Shown: positions 18,089 to 28,003 of the stretch, one piece after another | Numbering within the stretch: position 1 is the first letter of the stretch | Layout of the letters: the number at the start of each line of letters is the position of its first letter | Origin: Photobacterium frigidiphilum | GTDB taxonomy: Bacteria > Pseudomonadota > Gammaproteobacteria > Enterobacterales > Vibrionaceae | Reading direction: 5' to 3' | Assembly (NCBI RefSeq): GCF_003025615.1 | Contig: NZ_PYMJ01000004.1 | Span: 186,001 to 250,000, forward strand | Length of the DNA: 64,000 nucleotides | Made by a program: the position numbers and the translations under genes | Notes under the pieces: model-generated | The model's input: only the letters and a program-made list of their open reading frames with translations | The model's database searches: none | What the model was told of the DNA's origin: nothing

Positions 18089-19528
18089 TTATTTTAATGC
18101 TGGATACGTTTTGTATTTAACGCCCATCATTTGTTCCATGCAGTGTACAACTTGACAGCTGTAACCAAACTCATTGTCATACCAGATATATAATACGCAA
18201 CGGTTATCTTGTGCAATTGTTGCAACACCATCAACCACACCTGCATGTCGTGAACCCACGATGTCACTTGATACAACCTCGGTCGAATTAGTGAAATCAA
18301 TCTGACCAGAAAGTGGAGAAACTAATGCTATTTCTTGTAGATAAGCATTCAGATCTTCAGCGGTAGCATTAGACTCTAGATTCAAGTTAGCAACAGCCAT
18401 CGAAACATTTGGCGTTGGTACTCGAATAGAGTTACCTGATAATTTACCTGCTAATTCTGGTAATGCTTTTGCTACTGCTTTAGCTGCACCGGTTGACGTT
18501 AGTACCATGTTTAATGATGCTGAACGACCACGACGATCGCCTGAATGGAAATTATCAATCAGATTTTGATCATTGGTGAATGAGTGAACGGTTTCAATGT
18601 GACCCGAAATAATACCGTACTTATCATTAACTGCTTTTAGCACTGGGGTAATTGCATTTGTTGTACAGCTTGCGGCTGAAATGATTGTGTCGCTATCTTG
18701 TATTACTGATTCGTTAACACCAAACACGACATTTTTGATATCACCTTTACCTGGGGCGGTTAGCAATACTTTTTCAGCGCCTTGGCAACCAAGATGTTGA
18801 CTTAAACCTTCGCTATCTCGCCAAATACCTGTGTTATCAACGATTAGCGCATTGTTAATGCCGTAATCGTTATAATCAATATCTTCAGGCTTATTGGCAT
18901 AGATTACTTGAATGTAATTGCCGTTAGCGATAATGGCTTTGCGACTGTCATCAACAGTAATGCTGCCATTAAAAGGACCATGCACTGAATCACGACGTAG
19001 TAAGCTTGCGCGTTTTTCAAGATCACCTTCTTTTCCGCCACGTACAACAATTGCACGTAAACGTAATGGGTAACCTTGACCGCTTTTTTCAATTAATAAG
19101 CGAGCAAGTAAACGACCGATACGACCAAAACCATATAAAACGACATCACGCGGCACAACAGATTCTGAGCTGTTTAATGAATCAACTAAAGCCGTTTGTA
19201 AATAATCGTTTAAACTTTGTTCATCTTCTTGGTTTTTCCAATAAGAATGAGCAAGTTGACCTACATCTATACGGCAAGGCGAGAGTTCTAGCTCAGCAAG
19301 TTGCTTGATTAAAGGAAGTGTTTGAGCAGGGGATAGCTCATCACCAGTATAACGACGTGCCACACGGTGAGCTTTGATAATGTCTATGGTTGATGCGTTA
19401 ACTAACTGGCGACCAAACAAAATGACTTCAACGCCTTTCTGTCGGTATAACTGGCCAAGAAGTGGTGAGATGGATTCTGCATTCGTCTGGCTTGCTTGCC
19501 AGTCTAGAAGGTATTTTTCCGGACTCAT
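18089..19528 (-). CDS. Glyceraldehyde-3-phosphate dehydrogenase, N-terminally extended type
   Basis: The enzyme oxidises glyceraldehyde-3-phosphate to 1,3-bisphosphoglycerate with NAD(P), or runs in reverse in gluconeogenesis. The 479-residue product has an extra helical N-terminal region of about 125 residues ahead of the ordinary GAPDH core. The nucleotide-binding motif GFGRIGR is at 133-139 and the catalytic Cys288 lies in SAASCTTN. The C-terminal YDNEFGYS motif is also present. This long form is known in gammaproteobacteria (for example a Pseudomonas paralogue of about 460 residues), so the extension is a family trait. It faces bcsC tail to tail. Whether it serves glycolysis or gluconeogenesis cannot be read from the sequence. 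Confidence 0.92.
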   Translation of the reverse strand: MSPEKYLLDWQASQTNAESISPLLGQLYRQKGVEVILFGRQLVNASTIDIIKAHRVARRYTGDELSPAQTLPLIKQLAELELSPCRIDVGQLAHSYWKNQEDEQSLNDYLQTALVDSLNSSESVVPRDVVLYGFGRIGRLLARLLIEKSGQGYPLRLRAIVVRGGKEGDLEKRASLLRRDSVHGPFNGSITVDDSRKAIIANGNYIQVIYANKPEDIDYNDYGINNALIVDNTGIWRDSEGLSQHLGCQGAEKVLLTAPGKGDIKNVVFGVNESVIQDSDTIISAASCTTNAITPVLKAVNDKYGIISGHIETVHSFTNDQNLIDNFHSGDRRGRSASLNMVLTSTGAAKAVAKALPELAGKLSGNSIRVPTPNVSMAVANLNLESNATAEDLNAYLQEIALVSPLSGQIDFTNSTEVVSSDIVGSRHAGVVDGVATIAQDNRCVLYIWYDNEFGYSCQVVHCMEQMMGVKYKTYPALK

Positions 19529-20021
19529 CTTTACTAGGAACCTTTCACGTTAGGGAATAAAACAGGCTTAAAGACCTGAAGGTTTTTATTGTTTTTATGT
19601 GACGGGATTGTAATGGATGTTGCGTTATTGTCCTAGTAAAATTAAGGCTTTTAAACTGTGATATAGATTGTATTTTGAGGGTGGATTCCTATCAATATAT
19701 GAGTGATTTTCTAAATGTTGGCATGAAAACCCCCTGCTTATTTTTTGATGAGGTGTAAGCGATATGTTTCCTAATTGTGTTATTTGGTCGTTTCACATAA
19801 CGTGCCGTTAGTGTTTTATTTTACATGTTAAAAAGCATTGCAAAATGCACTTAATTGCTGATTTTTCGGCTCGAAATGAGGTTGTGAGCGACTTATCAAC
19901 TGGATACAACTTGAATAATTTTGGTAAGAAAATTGCTTCTGTTGTAGGCATGTCACACGTTGATGGGCTTAGAGTAACTGGCTTCAGCCATCTTGCGTAT
20001 TGTTGTTGGCTGGGGATCATA
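19529..20021. other. 493-bp intergenic region between divergent genes
   Basis: This stretch lies between the GAPDH start (minus strand) and the rhodanese start (plus strand), so it should contain both promoters. An open frame runs in from 19,845 toward the rhodanese, but it lacks a ribosome-binding site and family similarity. I see no repeat or RNA gene in it. Confidence 0.4.
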
Positions 20022-20918
20022 ATGAAAAGAATGAAGTCTATACCTCGTTTTTTATGGTTAATTCTTTTAGGGTTTGGTGTATTTATTCACTCTTCAGGGG
20101 TTAATATCTCAAGTGCTACTGCTTCTAAGTATGCGGTGGATAGTGCATGGCTGAATAAGAATTTAAACAGTGATGAAGTCGTTATCTATGATACTCGTGA
20201 TCAGAGTGCATATGAGAATGGGCATATACCGGGTGCAATAAGTTTCCCGACAGAGATGTCATATAAAACCGAAAAGAATTCTTTCTATGTTAAAGGGAAG
20301 AATGAAATAGCACCATTGCTGCGTGAAAAAGGTATTGATAAAAGTAAGCTCATAGTACTTTACGATGGTGGAGACGTTAAGCATGCAGCACGAATATTTT
20401 GGGTGTTAGAGCTCTATGGCATTAGTAAAGTTGTGATATTAGAAGAGGGTTATGCATATTGGGATAGACAAGGATACCCTAGTAACCAACAGGTAGTTAT
20501 TCCACAAAAAACGAGTTACATTCCATCGTTAAACGCTGACGTATATGCCAATACGATGTTAGCAAAAGTTGCAACATTCAGCCCCGATTATCAACTCTAT
20601 GATTCACGTACAAAAGAAGAGTATATTGGTGAAAAATCGAAGACAGAAAAATATGGTCATATCCCCACGGCAAAAAATCTTTTAATCTCTTCATTTTTTT
20701 TAAAGAATGAAAAAGGTGACAGTGTATTAAAAAGCCAAGAGGAAATGGATCTTATTTTTTCTTCATTAGATAAAACAAAAAAAAGCGTTACATATTGTAA
20801 TAAAGGTCTAGCGTCAACACTATCATATTACCTTATGAAGCGTTCTGGTTTTGATGTAGCACATTACGATGGTTCGTGGTTGGACTGGTCTTCGAATGAA
20901 TTACCTGTTGAAAAATAA
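20022..20918 (+). CDS. Periplasmic tandem-rhodanese sulfurtransferase
   Basis: Sulfurtransferases of this type move sulfane sulfur from thiosulfate or a related donor through a cysteine persulfide. I start at 20022, where a hydrophobic export segment begins (FLWLILLGFGVFI), giving 298 residues. The first rhodanese domain (about residues 35-150) has the CH2-type start VVIYDTRDQSAYENGHIPGA but no Cys at the loop (VLYDGGDVK). The second domain (about 165-290) has the active-loop Cys259 in VTYCNKGLAS. This inactive-plus-active pairing is usual for the family. The stop overlaps the ATG of the downstream sensor kinase as TAATG, so the two are probably co-expressed and act together in the envelope. 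Confidence 0.88.
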   Translation: MKRMKSIPRFLWLILLGFGVFIHSSGVNISSATASKYAVDSAWLNKNLNSDEVVIYDTRDQSAYENGHIPGAISFPTEMSYKTEKNSFYVKGKNEIAPLLREKGIDKSKLIVLYDGGDVKHAARIFWVLELYGISKVVILEEGYAYWDRQGYPSNQQVVIPQKTSYIPSLNADVYANTMLAKVATFSPDYQLYDSRTKEEYIGEKSKTEKYGHIPTAKNLLISSFFLKNEKGDSVLKSQEEMDLIFSSLDKTKKSVTYCNKGLASTLSYYLMKRSGFDVAHYDGSWLDWSSNELPVEK

Positions 20919-22849
20919 TGTATACATTAAATAGTACATATCGAGGTATGACGAAAAGGGTTAGACCAATCATGGAATTGGAACGCTTCACTAAAAGTGT
21001 TATTTTCAAAAAAATTGCAGTAATTATGGGAGTTGTCATGATGTTGTCATTCATGGCAACGCTGTATATTACTTACACATCGAATACTCATCGAATATCA
21101 AAAGACATACAAACTGTGATGAACTCTTCAAGCCAACTTATTATTGATGCAACAATTTTTGACAATACAGAAAAAAGTATAGAACTAAACCGTCTATTTA
21201 GTAATTACGAAGAGATCGGCTCTGTTGCTATATATGATCTAAATGGTAATTTAGTACATTTTTATACCAACTATACCATGCATGCAACAACTGACTATCA
21301 CCTTGATTATAAAGAAGGTATATCAATTTATAAAGGTGATTATAAATTAAGCTACTCGCTAGATTTTAATAACTTGCCAATATTAAAGTATGTCGTTTTT
21401 TATTTCTCATCTAATGTTATAAAAGCAATATATACCCAGTTGATACTTCTTCTTTTTCCATTCGTAGTGCTATTAGTATATACATTATATTATATGTACC
21501 GAGAAGTAACACTGCCATTAAACCATTTAATTGGTGAACTACCCAAAGTGGGTACTGGTCAGGTTTCGGTTAATTCAGTGAAAAAATTAGAAGGAGAGGT
21601 TACTGTATTAGCAAAAGAAATAGACTATGCAGATAAATGTATTTATTTACATGGCCTAAAAATGGAAGCCCTGAATAAGAAACTTGAAGCTCGTACATTA
21701 GCATTGAATAAGGCACTTACCATAAAAGGGGACTTTATGGCGAACATGAGCCATGAAATACGTACACCTATGAATGGGGTGTTGGGTTTTATCCAGTGTT
21801 TAGAAGCTCAACCATTAGATGATGAAGCAAAACGCCAAGTTAGTTATATTAAAGAGTCTGCACAATCCTTATTAAGTATAATCAATGAAATATTGGATTA
21901 TTCAAAGCTTGAAAGCGGTAATGTGACGTTGAACTATACCCCCATAGCAATAACAGAATTAGTTAGGTCTAGTTTGATGACCATTAAGTATGAGGCTGAA
22001 AAGAAAAGTATCATCCTTGACAATAACATTGATCCGAACTTAGCTTCTCATTATCTTGGTGATGAGTGTCGTATTAAGCAAATATTGACTAACTTGCTGG
22101 GTAATGCCGTTAAATTTACAGAGCATGGTAAGGTAACTCTCTCTGTTACATTAATTAATAAAACAAAAAATGGCACATGTATACACTTTACAGTAAAAGA
22201 TACAGGAATTGGTATTGATTTAGAGAAACAAATAATTATTTTTGATTCTTACACCCAAGCCGATGGTTCGATATCGCGTAAATATGGCGGTACGGGTTTA
22301 GGGCTATCTATATCGAATAGTCTATGTAAATTAATGGGCTCGAAGCTCGAGGTAAAGAGCCAGCCATCAGTTGAAACTGAGTTTTATTTTGACGTTCAGT
22401 TAGATGAAGTTGCCGTACCGATAGTTGTAAAAAAACGCTCTCCAAATTTCAATTTATCAAATTATGCCAACAAGCATATTTTGGTTGCTGAAGACAGTAT
22501 GGTGAACCAACAATTAGTTAAAGCACTATTGAAAACATTAGGGCTAACAACTATTTCAATGGTAAGTGATGGTATTCAAGCTATCGATTTTATTAAACAA
22601 CAAAAAGTTGATTTGGTATTAATGGATTGCCAAATGCCTAATATGGGAGGGCTTGAGGCTACCAAAGCAATTAGAGTACTTAATTTATGTCATCAACCGA
22701 GTATAATTGCTTTAACTGCAAATGTGCTTGATGATGAAAAAACGCGCTGTTTAACCGCGGGGATGAATGATTATATTCCTAAGCCGATAGAAAGGGCTAA
22801 GTTATTTTCAAGTCTAAAAAATGCGTTTGAAAATGGGTATAAACAATAA
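20918..22849 (+). CDS. Hybrid sensor histidine kinase with receiver domain
   Basis: This 643-residue membrane kinase has a first transmembrane helix (about residues 31-52), a periplasmic sensor of about 110 residues, a second helix (about 170-190), a linker that may be a degenerate HAMP, then HisKA, HATPase and REC domains. The phosphorylated His is residue 279 in MSHEIRTPMNG. The ATPase N-box is NLLGNAVKFTEHG and the G-boxes are DTGIGI and GGTGLGLSIS. The receiver Asp is 570 in LMDCQMPNMGG. There is no HPt domain, so an external phosphotransferase is expected. The start is uncertain: ATGs at 20948 and 20972 are also in frame. Coupling to the rhodanese gene suggests it senses a sulfur compound, but that is inference. 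Confidence 0.9.
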   Translation: MYTLNSTYRGMTKRVRPIMELERFTKSVIFKKIAVIMGVVMMLSFMATLYITYTSNTHRISKDIQTVMNSSSQLIIDATIFDNTEKSIELNRLFSNYEEIGSVAIYDLNGNLVHFYTNYTMHATTDYHLDYKEGISIYKGDYKLSYSLDFNNLPILKYVVFYFSSNVIKAIYTQLILLLFPFVVLLVYTLYYMYREVTLPLNHLIGELPKVGTGQVSVNSVKKLEGEVTVLAKEIDYADKCIYLHGLKMEALNKKLEARTLALNKALTIKGDFMANMSHEIRTPMNGVLGFIQCLEAQPLDDEAKRQVSYIKESAQSLLSIINEILDYSKLESGNVTLNYTPIAITELVRSSLMTIKYEAEKKSIILDNNIDPNLASHYLGDECRIKQILTNLLGNAVKFTEHGKVTLSVTLINKTKNGTCIHFTVKDTGIGIDLEKQIIIFDSYTQADGSISRKYGGTGLGLSISNSLCKLMGSKLEVKSQPSVETEFYFDVQLDEVAVPIVVKKRSPNFNLSNYANKHILVAEDSMVNQQLVKALLKTLGLTTISMVSDGIQAIDFIKQQKVDLVLMDCQMPNMGGLEATKAIRVLNLCHQPSIIALTANVLDDEKTRCLTAGMNDYIPKPIERAKLFSSLKNAFENGYKQ

Positions 22850-22851
22850 AT

Positions 22852-22899
22852 AAGCTCAAGTGGTTAGTTTATTATCTACCATTGTAACTTGAGCTTTTC
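22852..22899. terminator. Bidirectional terminator between kinase gene and anmK
   Basis: AAGCTCAAGT pairs perfectly with ACTTGAGCTT across a 25-nt loop, with short T-rich flanks on both strands. It lies between two convergent stop codons. Confidence 0.6.
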
Positions 22900-22909
22900 A
22901 TCATTGATA

Positions 22910-24037
22910 TTACGATGCTGGGTAGATTGCCCCTAGGCTGGTTAATCCAGAAGCGCCTGTTACTTCTGGTAAATTTCCCGGCTTATTATGATGTGTTCGG
23001 TATGCTAGCCACGCGAAAGCCATGGCTTCCATATTATCGCTATCTACTCCTCGTTCTGTTGTCGACATCACTTGCCATTCGGGTAATTGTGCTGCTAAAC
23101 GCGCCATTAATAATGGATTATGAGCACCACCGCCACAGACTAACAATTCCTGTTTGGTTGATAATTCAGGTTTTTCATTATGTTGATATGAAAGGACATC
23201 ATTTGCAATGGTGACTGCAGTAAATTCAGCTAGGGTTGCTTGTACATCTTCTGCGGGTATATCTAAACCTGATAATTCTTGTTTTAACCACGGTAAATTA
23301 AATAATTCACGACCTGTACTTTTAGGTGCTGGCTGCTTGAAGTAAGGCTCGTCGAGCAGTCTTTCTAACAGTATTTTATTTACAGTGCCTGTTTTAGCCC
23401 ATTTGGCATTAGCATCATATTGGTCGCCATTATACTGGTGGATCCATGCATCCATTAACATGTTACCTGGGCCAGTATCATAGCCCGTAACAGGTTGATC
23501 GGGAGTGAGTATTGTGATGTTAGCAATGCCGCCAATATTGAGGATTACGCGCGTTGTATCAAGAGAACTAAAAAGCTGTTGATGAAAAGCTGGAACGAGT
23601 GGTGCGCCTTGCCCACCGAGAGCCATATCTTTTCGACGAAAATCAGCGATGGTTGTAATGTGTGTTTTAGCCGCAATAATATTGGCATCACCGAGTTGCA
23701 TGGTGAAAGCATATTGTGTTTCTGGTGAGTGAAATACGGTTTGCCCGTGGCTTCCAATCGCAGTAACAGAGTCTGGAGATATACCGGTTTTCTTTAACAA
23801 TGCGAGCACAGCATCAGCAAATAAATGCCCGAGTCGGTGATCGAGCTCTCCAACTGCTTGCAAATTGGTGGATTGACCAAGGCAAATGTCAAGTAATGCC
23901 TGTTTAAGGTCTTCACCCATAGGAAAAGAGTTTTCACCCATCAAGCGGATACTGTTTTCTTCAATTTCAACCAAAACGGTATCAACACCATCCATACTTG
24001 TACCAGACATAATGCCGATATAACGCTCAATTGCCAT
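22910..24037 (-). CDS. anmK: Anhydro-N-acetylmuramic acid kinase AnmK
   Basis: AnmK phosphorylates and opens 1,6-anhydro-MurNAc during peptidoglycan recycling, giving MurNAc-6-phosphate in the cytosol. I start at 24037, where GAGG lies about 6 bases upstream and the family opening MAIERYIGIMSGTSMDGVD appears. The upstream frame extension has no support. The 375-residue product has the ATP-binding motif GTSMDG near residue 12, the ADFRRKDMALGGQGAPLVP signature, the NIGGIANITI strand, and the second ATP motif VCGGGAHNPLL. Length is typical (about 370). It is not next to murQ here. Confidence 0.96.
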   Translation of the reverse strand: MAIERYIGIMSGTSMDGVDTVLVEIEENSIRLMGENSFPMGEDLKQALLDICLGQSTNLQAVGELDHRLGHLFADAVLALLKKTGISPDSVTAIGSHGQTVFHSPETQYAFTMQLGDANIIAAKTHITTIADFRRKDMALGGQGAPLVPAFHQQLFSSLDTTRVILNIGGIANITILTPDQPVTGYDTGPGNMLMDAWIHQYNGDQYDANAKWAKTGTVNKILLERLLDEPYFKQPAPKSTGRELFNLPWLKQELSGLDIPAEDVQATLAEFTAVTIANDVLSYQHNEKPELSTKQELLVCGGGAHNPLLMARLAAQLPEWQVMSTTERGVDSDNMEAMAFAWLAYRTHHNKPGNLPEVTGASGLTSLGAIYPAS

Positions 24038-24238
24038 AAGAACCTCTAGTGTGTGCTGTCCATAGATAAATGGTATTACAGTCATAATGTAAACGGAAAA
24101 AGTAATCGAGGGAATGATTGTTAGCGTAAATTATTGATGCAAATTGTTAGCGCAAAGAAGGGGACAGTTTTCCTTGACCATTACAGTATAGGAAAAGGTT
24201 AAGTGGATAGAAAATCACACTTAACCTCTATGTGTGTT

Positions 24239-26104
24239 TTATTCGCTGGCTGTCAGTAATATTCCTTCTTTACCTGCCAATGTGATTGAAACGCTTCCTT
24301 CGCTAATATGCCATTCATCATCAGTTAACAGGTCGCGTAAAGAACCTGACTCAATGCCTAATTGCCAAACAGGTAAATGCAACGTTTTAGCTGATTCACT
24401 GTTATTAATAAGGCAAATAACATGCTCTGTTTCTGTCGTTCTAGCAAAGGCAAAATGTTGGTTCTCAGCCAATAACCACTGAACACTGCCAGATTGAAGG
24501 GCGGTTGATGATTTTCTGACAGCAATGAGTTGCTGCAAATAACTGAATGTTTGTGGTTTTTGTTCTTGCTCTGTTCTTTCCCACGGGAAACAACGACGGT
24601 TATCTGGATCTTGGCCGCCTTGTAATTCAACTTCTGTACCGTAGTAAACACACGGTGTGCCGACATAAGCAAAAAGCATCATTAATGCTAGGTGCATCGT
24701 TTCTGTGTTGTTATCCACCATGGTTAAAAAACGCATTGTATCGTGGCTATCTAGCTGGTTAAGCTGAGAGAGCTGATTCAACCACGGTAATTTCGTACGC
24801 GCTTCGTTTAGCCATTCTACTAATTCTTCAGCATCAATTTGACATGCGTGATAGGCAATGTCTTTTTGAGCGAAAAAAGCACGAAGAGGGTGAGCAAAAC
24901 CGTAATAGTTCATCGCACCGTCTTCTTGATCACCTTGAAGCCAGTTAGACGCTTCAAAGAAATGTTCGCCTAATACATAACAATCAGGGTTGACCGACTT
25001 GGCGGCATTGCGGAAGGATTTAACAAAATGAGCATTATTATGTGCGCCTTTGCCTTCACCTAGCATATGGATAACATCGAAACGCCATGCATCTATATTA
25101 TAGGGCGGTTTTAGCCAGTGTTTGATTACAGCGTCGTCACCTGCATAGATATAATCCTGTACTTCAGGATTAGAAAAATTCAGTTTAGGTAGCGTTGATA
25201 TACCATTCCAGCCAACGTATTCGTTACTGTTATCGGCAAATTGATAATACTGACGGTAAGTAGAGTTAGGATGATCGTATGCGCCCACAGCTTGGTCTGC
25301 GGTATTACGTTGATACATATCGAACCAAGGGTGATCGACTGAAGTATGGTTATACACGGCATCTAGCATAATCTTCATATTACGTTGATGCAGATCTGCC
25401 ACCATGTTGGCAAATTGCTCATTCGTGCCTAAATGAGGATCGATATTGAGGTAATCCGTTGTATCGTATTTATGATTACTGGGCGCGGTAAATATCGGAT
25501 TTAAATAGAGTGCGGTTACACCTAATTCTTGTAAGTAATCAATCTTATTATGAATACCTTGTAAGTCGCCTCCGAAGAATTCGCTTGGTCCACTCGAATC
25601 ATGGTTTGATGCTGATTCACCCCATGCTTTTGCTATTGTCGGTTTTTCTGTGCCACGTAAACAGTATTCATTAGATTGAACACTGATTGATGGGTTTGCA
25701 TTTGAAAAACGGTCGGGGAAAACTTGATAGAAAATCTGTTCTTTAACCCAAGCTGGCGGTTGATGCTGGTTATTGAATTTGAAGTGCTTTTCTTTACCCG
25801 GTACTCGTGGTGACACACCACAACCGTGTAGCCACCATTGACGACTGTTTTGCATCACTTTAAAGGTATAAAAAGTGGTGTCTTTATCTGAATTGATCGG
25901 TAATTTCCCATGCCAGTATTGCAGGCGACCTTGGGTTCTACCGCGTTCCATATCAATTAATAGTTCTTCATTATCGGGTTCACATCGAATGAAGATGGCT
26001 GATATCAGTGTATCAACATCACTGACCATCGTTACGTTAAGCGTGTTGTCTGTAGGAGTAAGCCAGGCGCTATCCTGTCCATGGTAAAGAAATGGCGTTT
26101 TCAT
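24239..26104 (-). CDS. malZ: Maltodextrin glucosidase MalZ (GH13)
   Basis: MalZ removes glucose from the reducing end of maltodextrins in the cytosol. The 621-residue product has the family order: an N-terminal beta domain (residues of about 1-115), the (beta/alpha)8 barrel beginning at WVKEQIFYQVFPDRF, and a C-terminal beta domain. The four GH13 regions are visible: DAVYNHTS, then AWRFDVIHMLG (nucleophile Asp), LGEHFFEA (acid Glu) and LDSHDTMRF (third Asp). The absence of a signal peptide fits a cytosolic enzyme. No other maltose gene lies nearby. It is slightly longer than E. coli MalZ (604). Confidence 0.93.
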   Translation of the reverse strand: MKTPFLYHGQDSAWLTPTDNTLNVTMVSDVDTLISAIFIRCEPDNEELLIDMERGRTQGRLQYWHGKLPINSDKDTTFYTFKVMQNSRQWWLHGCGVSPRVPGKEKHFKFNNQHQPPAWVKEQIFYQVFPDRFSNANPSISVQSNEYCLRGTEKPTIAKAWGESASNHDSSGPSEFFGGDLQGIHNKIDYLQELGVTALYLNPIFTAPSNHKYDTTDYLNIDPHLGTNEQFANMVADLHQRNMKIMLDAVYNHTSVDHPWFDMYQRNTADQAVGAYDHPNSTYRQYYQFADNSNEYVGWNGISTLPKLNFSNPEVQDYIYAGDDAVIKHWLKPPYNIDAWRFDVIHMLGEGKGAHNNAHFVKSFRNAAKSVNPDCYVLGEHFFEASNWLQGDQEDGAMNYYGFAHPLRAFFAQKDIAYHACQIDAEELVEWLNEARTKLPWLNQLSQLNQLDSHDTMRFLTMVDNNTETMHLALMMLFAYVGTPCVYYGTEVELQGGQDPDNRRCFPWERTEQEQKPQTFSYLQQLIAVRKSSTALQSGSVQWLLAENQHFAFARTTETEHVICLINNSESAKTLHLPVWQLGIESGSLRDLLTDDEWHISEGSVSITLAGKEGILLTASE

Positions 26105-26278
26105 TGTAATTATCTCTGCCTGAAACTGAATTGGAAATGTCTGTACGTGCTTGGGTATAGTTCCAATCTACCGCTTTTTGACGAGAAATAAATCCACCTT
26201 GGTTCAAAAATGGAAGGAGTAGACGTTAGGCGTAGAAAACACGTGTAACAATTCATTTGGATCAGAGGAATCTGATGA

Positions 26279-26722
26279 TTAGATTTGGCAGCGGCTTGCT
26301 TGATGGCGCATCTCTTCTTTTCTTAACGGCATACGGTCAACAATTTCGGTGAGTTGTAACCAATTTGTTTTTTCATTCCAGCGGTGTTTTTCTAAGCCAT
26401 CCTTACCGACAAGAATGCCAGTATGATGTTCTTTAGGAATGTTATATTTTTGCTGAAGGTGGTTAATTTCTTCTGGACTAAAAAAACCATAAGGTTGGTT
26501 AAAACCGTCGTTGGTAATAATCACGGTCTTTATATCTCGTTCTTGCAGTACACACTCATTCATTAGTACTTGTTTCATAAATTCTTGTACGTGTTGATCT
26601 TTCTCTGGTGCAAAGTACAAGATGCTTCGATGATTCCAATGCATAGAATCCATCGGGTAGGCGACGCAATTATTTATTCCCACAAACAGAACGAGAGATA
26701 ACAAATATATGAATAGTTTCAT
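26279..26722 (-). CDS. DUF4174 secreted protein
   Basis: The 147-residue product has a cleavable signal peptide (residues of about 1-21, ending NNCVAYP) and one small DUF4174 domain. The family pattern is visible: a start strand RSILYFAPEKDQHVQEF, then ERDIKTVII, the glycine strand TGILVGKDGLEKHRW and the end IVDRMPLRKEEMRHQ. The fold is thought to be thioredoxin-like, but there is no CxxC motif, so no redox role can be claimed. It sits 174 bp upstream of malZ on the same strand and has no evident functional tie with it. Confidence 0.8.
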   Translation of the reverse strand: MKLFIYLLSLVLFVGINNCVAYPMDSMHWNHRSILYFAPEKDQHVQEFMKQVLMNECVLQERDIKTVIITNDGFNQPYGFFSPEEINHLQQKYNIPKEHHTGILVGKDGLEKHRWNEKTNWLQLTEIVDRMPLRKEEMRHQASRCQI

Positions 26723-26864
26723 CAGCGTGCACCTAAGTTCTATAACCTAGTACGAACTAGCAACGTAATAGAGTGTAATTCCCTTCTGATTATAGGTGAA
26801 AACACTCAATAACGGCGGAACGGGTTGCTTTTCGTATCTGAACCGCTTCTGAAACAAGGACAAC

Positions 26865-27797
26865 CTATTGTGCAAGGTGTTCAGTAACGTAGTCGATAAA
26901 TGCCCGTAATCTTGCAGGCATGAATTTGGTCTGAGCAAACTGTAAAGCAATATCTCCTTGATAGTTTCCTTTCATTGTCCAGTCTTTTAATACCTCTTTC
27001 ACTGAACCATTTTCTAACGCTTGCTTAATCACAAAATCTGGAAAGATACCTATACCTAATCCATCTATTACGCCCTTTAAGCGCATTTGAGAATGATTAA
27101 CGGCGTAACGACCTGTCACGCTCACGCTTTGAAATTCGTCATCTTTAATGAAGTCCCAAATGTGATCGGTAGTGGTTTCACCAAGATAAATACAATCATG
27201 CTGACGTAAGTCTGTGGGTATTTGGGGTTCTCCGCGTAGCGCCAAGTATTCAGGGCTTGCGCACAATGTTAGGTTTACTTTACCAATTTTCTTATTCACT
27301 AAAGCTTCTGATGGGTGCTCTGTTAAGCGAAAAACGATATCAATGCCTTCAGATAAAATGTCGATCTCACCGTCTGAGGCTTTAAGTTTTAGTTGAATAT
27401 CAGGGTACTGAGTCAGAAAAGGGGTAACTAAAGGTTGTAATACTATACTTAGGAAAGCTTTTGGCGCTGCAACGGTTAATGTACCTGATGGGATCGTATG
27501 TTCTGAACTTGCAATTTCAACGGCCTGTTTTGCGGCATTCGTCATAACTTTGCATTGTTCATAAATTTTAGTACCAGACTCACTGATCATTAACTTACGT
27601 GTTGTGCGCTCTAAAAGTTTCACTGAAAGGGCCTTTTCAAGGCGAGAAATTTGCTTACTGAGAGCCGATGGGGTAACACCTAACTTCTTTGCTGCCGCGG
27701 TATAACTGCCTTCATCAACAACAATAATAAAGACGGCAAGGTCGGGCATTACGGCGATCAATTTGTTCGTATCCACAGATTTGTGCCTCAGGTTCAA
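26865..27797 (-). CDS. LysR-family transcriptional regulator
   Basis: The 310-residue frame has the LysR winged helix at its N-terminus (FIIVVDEGSYTAAAKKLGVTPSALSKQISRLEKAL split over the two recognition helices) and a substrate-binding domain starting near TVAAPKAFLS. The start is uncertain. The longest form uses TTG at 27797, while an in-frame ATG at 27749 begins right at the usual LysR opening (MPDLAVFI). Neither has a strong Shine-Dalgarno. The gene diverges from kbl with about 200-250 bp between them, the classic arrangement for a LysR protein that controls its neighbour. Control of kbl-tdh by threonine or a related metabolite is therefore plausible but inferred. Confidence 0.88.
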   Translation of the reverse strand: MNLRHKSVDTNKLIAVMPDLAVFIIVVDEGSYTAAAKKLGVTPSALSKQISRLEKALSVKLLERTTRKLMISESGTKIYEQCKVMTNAAKQAVEIASSEHTIPSGTLTVAAPKAFLSIVLQPLVTPFLTQYPDIQLKLKASDGEIDILSEGIDIVFRLTEHPSEALVNKKIGKVNLTLCASPEYLALRGEPQIPTDLRQHDCIYLGETTTDHIWDFIKDDEFQSVSVTGRYAVNHSQMRLKGVIDGLGIGIFPDFVIKQALENGSVKEVLKDWTMKGNYQGDIALQFAQTKFMPARLRAFIDYVTEHLAQ

Positions 27798-28003
27798 TAA
27801 TCATTTTCCATATAAGGGGATAATAGTTGTAATGCACTTGAATTAGAATGATTAAAGTTAATCGAAGAGTTAATTGCACGATTTTTAGCTAATCATCACA
27901 GTGATGAATGTTAAGCACCCTTAGCGAGTTTGTAAGGTATTCGTTGGGTAAGTATTTCACTGGTTAGCCATTTCCCCAAAATATAATAAATGTGAGGAAC
28001 ACT

